DNA of 64,000 nt. Source: KBS-96 sp964247975. GTDB taxonomy: Bacteria > Acidobacteriota > Terriglobia > Bryobacterales > Bryobacteraceae. The translations under genes and the position numbers were made by a program. Of this stretch, positions 45,774 to 53,160 are shown in pieces. Under the pieces are notes generated by a model. The model had not been told where the DNA came from, did no database searches, and saw only the letters and a program-made list of their open reading frames with translations. Every line of letters starts with the position of its first letter. Within the stretch, counting starts at the first letter, position 1. Location of the stretch: the NCBI GenBank assembly GCA_964247975.1, contig CAXTWH010000003.1:1-64000 (forward strand), written 5' to 3'.

Positions 45774-46271
45774 TCAGTTAGTGGGTGAAGTAAAATCCTG
45801 TTCCGACAAGCTTAACGTTTTGCCGCTTAATATGTATATCCTACGGCTGAACGTTCTGCCGTTGTTGGCCAGCTCAATCTGGTAAACGCCCGGTTGCAGC
45901 CACAAATCTTTCACATGCGCGGCATCCCCGGCAAAACCGCCGTCAATAAAAACTGCGCTTGTTTTCGGAACCGATTTCAAGCGCACTTTCCCATATCCAT
46001 ACTGGTAGGCAAATCCGGATGAATAACCAGGAGCGAAGAAAGGATAACTGCCGAACCACGGATCATATCCAGCCCACCCGCCGGCAGCATAGGGATAACC
46101 ATAGTATGAATTCCAAAAAGGACCGGAAAAATGTGAATAACCCGTTCCCACCAGGATGCCGCCAAAGCGAACATGCGGCCATTTGGAGTCTTGATCGTCG
46201 GCTGCCCGCAGCGGAGAAGAGGCGATCCAAACGCAGAACAGGAGGAAAATAACCCGGAGACGTTGGCTCAT
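45774..46271 (-). CDS. secreted PEGA-domain-like protein with Gly/Tyr-rich segment
   Basis: A 165-residue protein with a signal peptide (VIFLLFCVWIASSPLRA), an aromatic/Gly-rich middle (YYGYPYAAGGWAGYDPWFGS) and a C-terminal PEGA-like beta domain: GKVRLKSVPKTSAVFIDGGF, HVKDLWLQPGVYQIELANNG and SRRIYILSGKTLSL. PEGA domains are surface-layer or envelope modules. The Tyr/Gly segment resembles in composition the secreted protein at 18081-18650. It is upstream of the unknown secreted protein at 45053. Confidence 0.7.
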   Translation of the reverse strand: MSQRLRVIFLLFCVWIASSPLRAADDQDSKWPHVRFGGILVGTGYSHFSGPFWNSYYGYPYAAGGWAGYDPWFGSYPFFAPGYSSGFAYQYGYGKVRLKSVPKTSAVFIDGGFAGDAAHVKDLWLQPGVYQIELANNGRTFSRRIYILSGKTLSLSEQDFTSPTN

Positions 46272-46330
46272 ATTTACTTCCTATCTCTGTCACCAGTCTT
46301 GAAGGCAGGACGCAGCGGAGATGCGGACGG

Positions 46331-47518
46331 TTACAAACCTTTACCATCTCTTTTAGATCCTAACGCGGAATCCTGAGCGCGGCCTTTCCACTGGCCGCCC
46401 TTGCCGGTCCAGAATTGAACAGCAGAATGAAAAGTAGCAAACGCATAAAATACGGCTGCCCCGGGCAGCAGAAAAGCCCACCAGGCGTTTTGGCGGTAAA
46501 ACTTTATCATCGGCAAGTAGGCAATGGTCATCAGAGCCCACGCTGCCGCACCCGACAGTTGATGACGGCCAACGCCGGACAGAACCAGAGTAAGGGGCAA
46601 TAGATAGGTGATAACTAAACCGGCCAGTGTGCCAACTAACAAAAGTGGGGAATGGTTCAGTTGATTAAAAGCAGTTCTGGCGATCATGCGCTCAGTCTCC
46701 GCAAAACTGCGGTAAGAACGCGTGCTTCGGGTTTCTCGGGTTAAGCCGAGCCACACGCGTCCGCCCGCTTGTTTTATTAAGCGGGCCAAAGCGCAATCGT
46801 CAATAATCTCGCTGCTGATCGCGGCAATGCCGCCTGCCTTTGCTAACATTTCCGGCTTCACCAGCATGCAACCTCCTGCCGCGCCGGCCAGCTTGCGCCG
46901 GTTTTGTTGAACAAACGCCGGTGGATACAAGAGAAAAAAGAAAAACACGAAAGCCGGAATAAGCAGTTTTTCGGCCAGGCTCTGGTTCTGCAACTTCACC
47001 ATAAAGGAAGTTAGATCGTAGCCGCCATCTTCGGCCAGAGCCACCAAGGCGGAAACATTATCGGGATCGTGCTCGATGTCCGCATCTGTCAACAGCAGAT
47101 AATCCGGTTTGATTTTGGCGGCTTCTTGCACGCCCTGAAACACAGCCCACAGTTTGCCGGTCCAGTTCGGCGGCAAAACGGAGGCTTTAATGACCGTCAC
47201 CCGATCTGCCTGCTGTTGTTGTTTGGCGGCGGACAATGCAATGGAAGCAGTGTCGTCCGTGCTCGCGTCATCTATCACAAAAATATGCAGATTGGGTACG
47301 TTTCTCTGTTGCAACAAAGAAATAATCGTTCCGCCAATCACGTTGGCTTCGTTGCGGGCGGGAATCACAATCGCTACGCTTCGCGCAACGGAAAGTGGCA
47401 GTTGAGGCGCAAGCTGCTGGCTCACGCGCCAGAACCCTCCGCGCCCCAACAAGATATACAACCAAATCAGGATCGGCAGTGCGCCGAAGATGCTGCCCCA
47501 CAAAGGCACAAAGTTCAT
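46331..47518 (-). CDS. hpnB: family 2 glycosyltransferase, HpnB-like
   Basis: A 395-residue membrane glycosyltransferase. An N-terminal helix is followed by LGRGGFWRVSQQL, as in hopene-associated HpnB proteins. The GT2 core has VAIVIPARNEANVIGGTIIS, IFVIDDASTDDTA and the metal-binding LLLTDADIEHDP. Three or more helices occur in the C-terminal part. HpnB genes are associated with hopanoid biosynthesis, but its acceptor is not established; no other hopanoid gene is in the window. It is four bases after the agmatine deiminase gene ends in coordinate terms, on the same strand, downstream of it. Confidence 0.72.
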   Translation of the reverse strand: MNFVPLWGSIFGALPILIWLYILLGRGGFWRVSQQLAPQLPLSVARSVAIVIPARNEANVIGGTIISLLQQRNVPNLHIFVIDDASTDDTASIALSAAKQQQQADRVTVIKASVLPPNWTGKLWAVFQGVQEAAKIKPDYLLLTDADIEHDPDNVSALVALAEDGGYDLTSFMVKLQNQSLAEKLLIPAFVFFFFLLYPPAFVQQNRRKLAGAAGGCMLVKPEMLAKAGGIAAISSEIIDDCALARLIKQAGGRVWLGLTRETRSTRSYRSFAETERMIARTAFNQLNHSPLLLVGTLAGLVITYLLPLTLVLSGVGRHQLSGAAAWALMTIAYLPMIKFYRQNAWWAFLLPGAAVFYAFATFHSAVQFWTGKGGQWKGRAQDSALGSKRDGKGL

Positions 47519-47522
47519 GATC

Positions 47523-48599
47523 TCAAGCAGGCTGCTGTTGAGTCATACAATGCAGCGTTCCCAATCCCAAAACCAGATCCGTGCAGTTGATACCAACCAC
47601 TTTGCGCTCAGGAAACAGGGTGGCGAGTGTGTTCAGTGCATGGCGATCCTGCGGATCGTTGAAGGTCGGCATCAGCACCAGCTTGTTGGCAATGTAGAAA
47701 TTGGCGTAGCTGGCGGGCAGTTGTTGTCCGGCAAAGTAAACAGGATCAGGCATAGGAAGCGTTTCGACGCGGAACGGCTTTCCTTCCAAATTCCTCACCT
47801 CTTTTAACAGCGCCAAGTTTTCCCGCAGCGGCTGGTAATTCTGGTCCGTTGGGTCATCCTCACTGGCAATCACAATTGTGTTTTCACTGGTGAACCGCGC
47901 CAGGTCATCAATATGGCCGTGCGTATCGTCACCGGCAATCCCGTTGCGAAGCCATAACGTTTGTTTCACGCCCAGAAGATCCTGGAAAATGCATTCCAGG
48001 GATTCCCTGCTCACGCCTGGGTTGCGGGCTTGCACCGGACTTAGCAGGCACTCTTCAGTGGTCAATAAACAGCCTGCGCCGTTCACGTCGATGCTGCCGC
48101 CTTCGAGCACAATTCGCTTTCCGTTCAGGATCGGATCGCACACCGGCCAGCGAAAGCGTTCAGCAAGTTGCTTTGTAACTGCATCATCAGCTTGCGCATT
48201 GTCGTACTTGGCCCAGCCGTTAAAACGCCAATTCAACGCAACCGTGTGATTGGCTGCATTCTTCACGAAAATCGGGCAGTAATCCCTTGTCCAGCTTCGG
48301 TCCGTGGCAATCCGAAAAAATTCCACTGCCCGCAGTTCGGCATGGCATTTCAACAGAATGCGCCGAACGTTCTGCTCAGCTTCTTCATCCTGCACCAGGA
48401 TTCGCACTTTTTCCACCTGCGAAAGCTGTCGGATAATTTCGCCATAAACCCACTGCACCGGAGCGAATTTTCCCGGCCAATCGGATCGTTCGTGCGGCCA
48501 CGCCAGCCAGGTAGCCTCGTGCGCCGCCCATTCAGCAGGCATGTGCAGGTGGATGTCTTCTGCCGTCCGGCGTTGTGCCTCACTCGCTTGCTGTTCCAT
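47523..48599 (-). CDS. aguA: agmatine deiminase
   Basis: A 358-residue enzyme that converts agmatine to N-carbamoylputrescine and ammonia. The ATG at 48599 overlaps the stop of aguB as TGATG; an in-frame ATG four codons upstream is less likely. Conserved family parts are MPAEWAAHEATWLAWPHERS, RDYCPIFVKN, LNWRFNGWAKY, VLEGGSIDVNGAG, DDTHGHIDDLARF (His and Asp) and the C-terminal catalytic Cys in LGTLHCMTQQQP. It acts directly before aguB in the pathway. Confidence 0.95.
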   Translation of the reverse strand: MEQQASEAQRRTAEDIHLHMPAEWAAHEATWLAWPHERSDWPGKFAPVQWVYGEIIRQLSQVEKVRILVQDEEAEQNVRRILLKCHAELRAVEFFRIATDRSWTRDYCPIFVKNAANHTVALNWRFNGWAKYDNAQADDAVTKQLAERFRWPVCDPILNGKRIVLEGGSIDVNGAGCLLTTEECLLSPVQARNPGVSRESLECIFQDLLGVKQTLWLRNGIAGDDTHGHIDDLARFTSENTIVIASEDDPTDQNYQPLRENLALLKEVRNLEGKPFRVETLPMPDPVYFAGQQLPASYANFYIANKLVLMPTFNDPQDRHALNTLATLFPERKVVGINCTDLVLGLGTLHCMTQQQPA

Positions 48600-49507
48600 C
48601 AGCTTAGCCAACGCTCCGTAATCGGTGTGTAAGCGTCAATGCGGCGGTCGCGGAAAAACGGCCAGTTACGACGCACTTCGTCCATGCGTTTGGGGTCGCA
48701 TTCGGCTACCAGCACTTCTTCCTGGTCGCCCGAAGCCTGTGCAATCACCTGGCCGAACGGGTCGGCCACAAACGAATTGCCCCAGAACTCAATTCCGTTG
48801 TCGGCTGGCCCTTCAAAGCCGGTTCGGTTCGCTGCTGCCACATACACGCCGTTTGCAATCGCATGGGCGCGTTGCATGGTGCGCCACGCATCCAACTGCG
48901 CCGCTCCGTACTGCTCTTTTTCGTAAGGATGCCAGCCAATCGCCGTCGGATAAAATAAAACATTTGCGCCTTGCATGCTGGTCAGTCGCGCGCCTTCCGG
49001 ATACCATTGGTCCCAACACACCAACACGCCCACTCTGGCGTATTTAGTGTCGAAATTCTTAAAACCAAGATCGCCCGGAGTGAAATAAAATTTCTCGTAA
49101 TAAAGCGGATCGTCCGGAATGTGCATCTTGCGGTACAAGCCGTTGATCTCGCCGTCCGCATCAATAATCACGGCGGTATTGTGATACAAACCCTGAGCGC
49201 GTTTTTCAAACAAAGAAGCCACAATCGCTACTTGCAACTCTTTAGCCACGCCGGACAGAATCTCGGTAGATGGTCCTGGAATTGTTTCGGCCAGGTTAAA
49301 CAGTTCCGCGTTTTCCTCACGGCAGAAGTACTGCGAACGGAACAGCTCCTGCAAACAGATCACTTCCGCGCCCTGGGCCGCCGCTTTGCGTGCGCCTTCA
49401 ATTGCTTTTCGCAGATTTTCTTCAACATCCGGCGTGCAGGTGTTCTGCACCAAACCAATCTTAAATGCGCTGTCACGATGCGCGCGCGGAGCGATACTGT
49501 GGTTCAA
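48599..49507 (-). CDS. aguB: N-carbamoylputrescine amidase
   Basis: A 302-residue carbon-nitrogen hydrolase (nitrilase fold) that yields putrescine, CO2 and ammonia. The catalytic triad is Glu in EVICLQELFRS, Lys in GLYRKMHIPD and Cys in VLVCWDQWYPEGAR. The substrate-site sequence YEKFYFTPGDLGFKNFDTKY is typical for the plant-type enzyme. It is first in the unit and its stop overlaps the aguA start. Together they give a complete agmatine-to-putrescine route. Confidence 0.95.
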   Translation of the reverse strand: MNHSIAPRAHRDSAFKIGLVQNTCTPDVEENLRKAIEGARKAAAQGAEVICLQELFRSQYFCREENAELFNLAETIPGPSTEILSGVAKELQVAIVASLFEKRAQGLYHNTAVIIDADGEINGLYRKMHIPDDPLYYEKFYFTPGDLGFKNFDTKYARVGVLVCWDQWYPEGARLTSMQGANVLFYPTAIGWHPYEKEQYGAAQLDAWRTMQRAHAIANGVYVAAANRTGFEGPADNGIEFWGNSFVADPFGQVIAQASGDQEEVLVAECDPKRMDEVRRNWPFFRDRRIDAYTPITERWLS

Positions 49508-49629
49508 AACTGCCTCCCTGATTTATTGTGAATCAATACGTAAGCTAGACGCGCTTGCGTTTCTTTTCTTTCGATAACTTCAATCGGCGCTTTGATGCAA
49601 GCCGGAACCAAACAAATTTGGCCCGGCTC

Positions 49630-50811
49630 TTAAACTAGCTTTTCTGAAAAATGTTGTTTCTGTTCCGCCGTGTTAAACGCAAGTTCGGCCAGTATGTCGG
49701 CGATCTCAAACACAGCCTGGTTGTTCAAACAAGCCGCCCGGCTTTGCATATCAAACAAAACATCGGGTTCTAACAGCTTTTCTACTGCTCTGCCGACTTG
49801 TTCAAAATCCCTCAACACCAGACCGACTCGTTTTTCGCTCACCCAGGCTGCGTTATAGCGTTCCTGCGGCAGCGTTCGGTAGTTTTCTTCCACAATCACC
49901 GGCAATCGCATATGCAGCGCTTCCGACAAGCTGCCCGGGCCGGGTTTGCCGATGAAGAAATCCGCCAATTGCATATAGTACGGAATATCGGGCGTGAAAC
50001 CAACTACGTGTAAACGGTTTCGGGTTCGCAGAGATTCTAATTCGTGTTTTAATCTTTTGTTGTAGCCACAGATAACAATTAACTGCACCTGGGAGGCCAA
50101 GTTTCCAATCTGCAGCGCAATGCGCCGCATCTGAGGCGAGCCTTGCGCTCCAAACAAAACCAGTCCCGTGGGAACGTCTGGTTCCAGTTCCAAGCGGCAT
50201 CGCTCCTGGGCTTTGTCTACCGAAGCAGTCTGATAAAAACCAGGCCGGAGAATCATTCCGCTCACTTGCAATACCCGGTTTGGCGCGTGTCCGGCGGCGC
50301 GGGCCTGCTGCGCGGCGCGCTCAGTGCCGCAGATGAAATATTGCGGCTGCTTTTCAATCCAGAAATGCGGGGGATGATCGGCAAAATCGGTAAGCACCGT
50401 CACAAACTGCACTTGCGGCTGAGCTGCTTTCAAGCTTTCAAACAAGGCGCGATTGAAGTTCGGAATCAGCGACACCACCAGATCCGGCTGTTGTTCTTTC
50501 CAAAACGGCTTCAACAGTTTTACTTGCGGACGGTGATACAGGCGGATAACGCCATGCATTAAAGGCAGCAGATATTCTGAACCGAGCGTCCAGCCTTTAG
50601 CCAGCACCAGATTGTAAACATCCTGCATGCGAACGCCGGTGATTTTCCGGAAAATATCCAGCGAATCCAAAACCTCCTGGAGATTCACCAAACGAATTTC
50701 CCAGTTCCGGTCCTGTTGGTCCATGACGGACTTCAGGGCTAGAGCCGCGCTACGATGCCCTCCGCCTGCATCGAAAAAGACAAAATCAACTTTTTTCCTT
50801 GTTTCGAACAA
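49630..50811 (-). CDS. MGDG-synthase-like glycosyltransferase (GT28 fold)
   Basis: A 393-residue GT-B enzyme. The N-terminus has FFDAGGGHRSAALALKSVM, the pattern of monogalactosyldiacylglycerol synthases and of MurG-like enzymes. The C-terminal donor site has GTERAAQQARAAGHAPNRVL, VSGMILRPGFY and GKPGPGSLSEALHMRLPVIV, the usual sugar-nucleotide motif. It probably glycosylates a lipid at the inner membrane. It stands alone, divergent from the PAP2 gene. Confidence 0.78.
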   Translation of the reverse strand: MFETRKKVDFVFFDAGGGHRSAALALKSVMDQQDRNWEIRLVNLQEVLDSLDIFRKITGVRMQDVYNLVLAKGWTLGSEYLLPLMHGVIRLYHRPQVKLLKPFWKEQQPDLVVSLIPNFNRALFESLKAAQPQVQFVTVLTDFADHPPHFWIEKQPQYFICGTERAAQQARAAGHAPNRVLQVSGMILRPGFYQTASVDKAQERCRLELEPDVPTGLVLFGAQGSPQMRRIALQIGNLASQVQLIVICGYNKRLKHELESLRTRNRLHVVGFTPDIPYYMQLADFFIGKPGPGSLSEALHMRLPVIVEENYRTLPQERYNAAWVSEKRVGLVLRDFEQVGRAVEKLLEPDVLFDMQSRAACLNNQAVFEIADILAELAFNTAEQKQHFSEKLV

Positions 50812-50975
50812 GTTTTATCTTATCCGCCCGGGTTATGAATTTGCCGGAAGCCAAATTCGTCCTGGCTGTTTAAAACAGAATGGGCAAAGTACGTAAAGTA
50901 CCAGATTTTTCCGATTCGGCCTGTGTTCATCAGGATTTCGTATGCTTGTCACACGAGTGTTACCGATGTTGATTT

Positions 50976-51025
50976 ACAAGTGAAGTAGAGAAGCGCTTCA
51001 TTCGCTTCTTCTACACTATGCTTGT
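50976..51025 (+). other. imperfect hairpin in the leader of the PAP2 gene
   Basis: GTAGAGAAGCG (50985-50995) pairs with CGCTTCTTCTAC (51003-51014) around a seven-base loop with one bulged T, and an outer five-base pair stretch ACAAG (50976-50980) with CTTGT (51021-51025) extends it. It lies 15-65 bases before the ATG at 51040. No T run follows, and the flanking genes are divergent, so it is not a terminator of either. It may be an RNA leader element or an operator. The rest of 50812-51039 shows nothing clear. Confidence 0.35.
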
Positions 51026-51039
51026 GAGGGCCGCTTTTT

Positions 51040-51573
51040 ATGACGGTCTTAACCATGTTTCATTTTATTGCTTCCGGCGACCACAAACTGATGCGCAAGC
51101 TCAACAACTGGCCTGCGCCCAAATGGATTCGCTTCTGGGCGCTGGCCGCGACCCGGGCCGGCGACGGGTGGCTCTGGTATCTGGCCGGGATGCTGATCCT
51201 GTTATTCGGGGGAGACCTGCGCTGGCGGGCTTTCAGTGCTGCCGGTTCTGCCGCCCTGGTAGGCGTAGCAGCGTTTGTTTCCATTAAAAGAGTTTCTGGG
51301 CGCAAACGGCCTTGTGAAATCGAACCGCATTGTTGGGCCACGCTGCTGCCGCCCGATCAGTTTTCTTTTCCTTCCGGCCACACCATCACTGCCTTTGCGG
51401 TGGGAATAACAACCGCCGAGTTTTATCCGCTGCTGCTGCCCGGAATGCTCTTCTGCGCTTTGAGCATTGCGCTTTCCCGCGTCGTTTTGGGAATGCATTT
51501 TTTGAGCGATGTAATCGCGGGCGCGCTGATTGGCACTCTTCTCGCCGTGGCTTCTTACCAGTTCTATCTTTAA
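51040..51573 (+). CDS. PAP2-family membrane phosphatase
   Basis: A 177-residue membrane protein with five to six helices. The three phosphatase motifs are complete: K83-x6-RP (KRVSGRKRP), PSGH (111-114) and SR-x5-H-x3-D (SRVVLGMHFLSD, H153, D157). It removes phosphate from lipid pyrophosphates or phosphatidate, possibly undecaprenyl pyrophosphate. It is 69 bases before the proline dehydrogenase gene, same strand. Confidence 0.88.
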   Translation: MTVLTMFHFIASGDHKLMRKLNNWPAPKWIRFWALAATRAGDGWLWYLAGMLILLFGGDLRWRAFSAAGSAALVGVAAFVSIKRVSGRKRPCEIEPHCWATLLPPDQFSFPSGHTITAFAVGITTAEFYPLLLPGMLFCALSIALSRVVLGMHFLSDVIAGALIGTLLAVASYQFYL

Positions 51574-51642
51574 TTCTTCGCCACTTTGTTTCGGAGACAA
51601 TAGTGACAGTGAAAGGGCCTGATCGGCTCTTTACTCCTTTTT

Positions 51643-52557
51643 ATGCTGAGAAGCACTATTCTCCACTTGGCCCGGCAGAGTTGGTTGCGTCGTTGGATGG
51701 AAACATCGCCTGTGTCGCGCCCGTTGACTACTCGGTTTGTGGCGGGCGAAACTCTGGATCAAGCGATTCAGGTCGCCGAGCATCTGGCGGCTAATCACAT
51801 TTCCTCTACTCTCGATTTTCTGGGCGAAAATGTGGCCTCCCCGGCGGAAGCAGCCGATTGCCGCGATTCTTACCTCCAAACCATTGATGCCATTGCGCAG
51901 CGCGGCCTACCAGCCACCGTTAGCATCAAATTGTCTCAGTTTGGCCTCGATTTGTCCGAACAAAACTGCTGCGATAACGTAACGGCATTGTTGGAGCGGG
52001 CGCGATCGATCGGCAGCCGCGTGGAAATTGATATGGAGTCGAGCGACTACACCGATCGAACGCTGCGGATTGTTTCTGACCTCAATTCGCGGTTTACCGG
52101 CTGCGTTCGCGCCGTGATCCAAGCTTATCTTTATCGCAGTGAACAGGATGTGCGCTCGTTAACCGCCCAATCCATTCCCATCCGGCTCTGCAAGGGCGCT
52201 TACCGCGAACCTTCCGCCGTGGCTTTTCAGCAGAAAAGCGAAGTGGACCGGAACTACCTGAAGCTGATGAAGTTTCTGCTCGAATCCGGCAACTGTCCGG
52301 CAATTGCCAGCCACGATGAAAAAGTTATTGATCAATGCCTGACCCAGGCGCGGCAACAGCAGATTGCGCCGGCACGGTTTGAATTTCAAATGTTATACGG
52401 CATTCGCCGCGACCTGCAGCGCAGCCTGATTTCTCAGAACTATCGTCTCCGTTTATACGTACCCTATGGCGTGGCTTGGTATCCCTATTTCATGCGTCGA
52501 TTGGCGGAGCGACCGGCTAATGTTTTGTTTATTGTAAAGAACATGCTCCGTGGCTGA
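51643..52557 (+). CDS. proline dehydrogenase
   Basis: A 304-residue monofunctional FAD enzyme oxidising proline to pyrroline 5-carboxylate. The TIM barrel elements include STLDFLGENV, VSIKLSQFGLDLSEQNC, EIDMESSDYTDRTL, RLCKGAYREP, IASHDEKVI, FEFQMLYGIRRDLQRSL and the C-terminal YVPYGVAWYPYFMRRLAER, which is the substrate-arginine motif. Length matches the Deinococcus/Thermus-type enzymes. The P5C dehydrogenase partner is not in the window. Confidence 0.93.
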   Translation: MLRSTILHLARQSWLRRWMETSPVSRPLTTRFVAGETLDQAIQVAEHLAANHISSTLDFLGENVASPAEAADCRDSYLQTIDAIAQRGLPATVSIKLSQFGLDLSEQNCCDNVTALLERARSIGSRVEIDMESSDYTDRTLRIVSDLNSRFTGCVRAVIQAYLYRSEQDVRSLTAQSIPIRLCKGAYREPSAVAFQQKSEVDRNYLKLMKFLLESGNCPAIASHDEKVIDQCLTQARQQQIAPARFEFQMLYGIRRDLQRSLISQNYRLRLYVPYGVAWYPYFMRRLAERPANVLFIVKNMLRG

Positions 52558-52660
52558 TTCGGTTCTTTGCCGCGCAGATTGTTCTCGCGCTGGTGCGGGA
52601 TAATGAATGTTTGGGAACTCTGGAACAGGTAGCGTCATCTAAGTAGAAACAGGTGCGTGC

Positions 52661-53101
52661 ATGAAGTACTGGTCGTATCTTGCAGCTAAGTTGTTGGTAG
52701 TTGCCGGAATTATTTATGGGCTGCTTTGGGCCATTGGGAAGCTTGTGCCCGCGCCCATACCTTCTCGTTTTGGGCCGCAGCAGCCGTTTTTGCACGATAT
52801 GCGTATTACCTTCGCCGTTCTGGCCGTCTGGCTAGTCGGCGTGGGCCTGCTGTATCTGGCGATTTGGGACCAGCGGCGCCGCTGCCGCACCTGCCTGCGT
52901 CGGTTAATTATGCCGATTGCGACTGGCTCCTGGGGCAACATGCTGCGGCTTGGGCGTCCCAGAACCGAGTGGATCTGCCGGTACGGACATGGCACGCTGC
53001 GAATTTCCAACCTCCAGATTACCGGGAGCGAACTGCCGGATTGGGAGCCGCATCATGACATCTGGCAGGAACTGGAATCTTATGACCATTCGGGCCGCTA
53101 A
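52661..53101 (+). CDS. small membrane protein of unknown function with CxxC motif
   Basis: A 146-residue protein with two predicted helices (about 8-30 and 48-68) and a cytosolic or periplasmic tail that holds RRRCRTCLRRL (CxxC) and a later EWICRYGHGTLRIS. A zinc- or redox-binding role is possible with three Cys and His but is inference. It does not resemble a family I know. It ends 59 bases before the PBP1A gene. Confidence 0.6.
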   Translation: MKYWSYLAAKLLVVAGIIYGLLWAIGKLVPAPIPSRFGPQQPFLHDMRITFAVLAVWLVGVGLLYLAIWDQRRRCRTCLRRLIMPIATGSWGNMLRLGRPRTEWICRYGHGTLRISNLQITGSELPDWEPHHDIWQELESYDHSGR

Positions 53102-53160
53102 ACGACCAGCGGCAAATCTTGGGTATTCTTACATGAGACAATCCTCGTAGGCAAACATAA

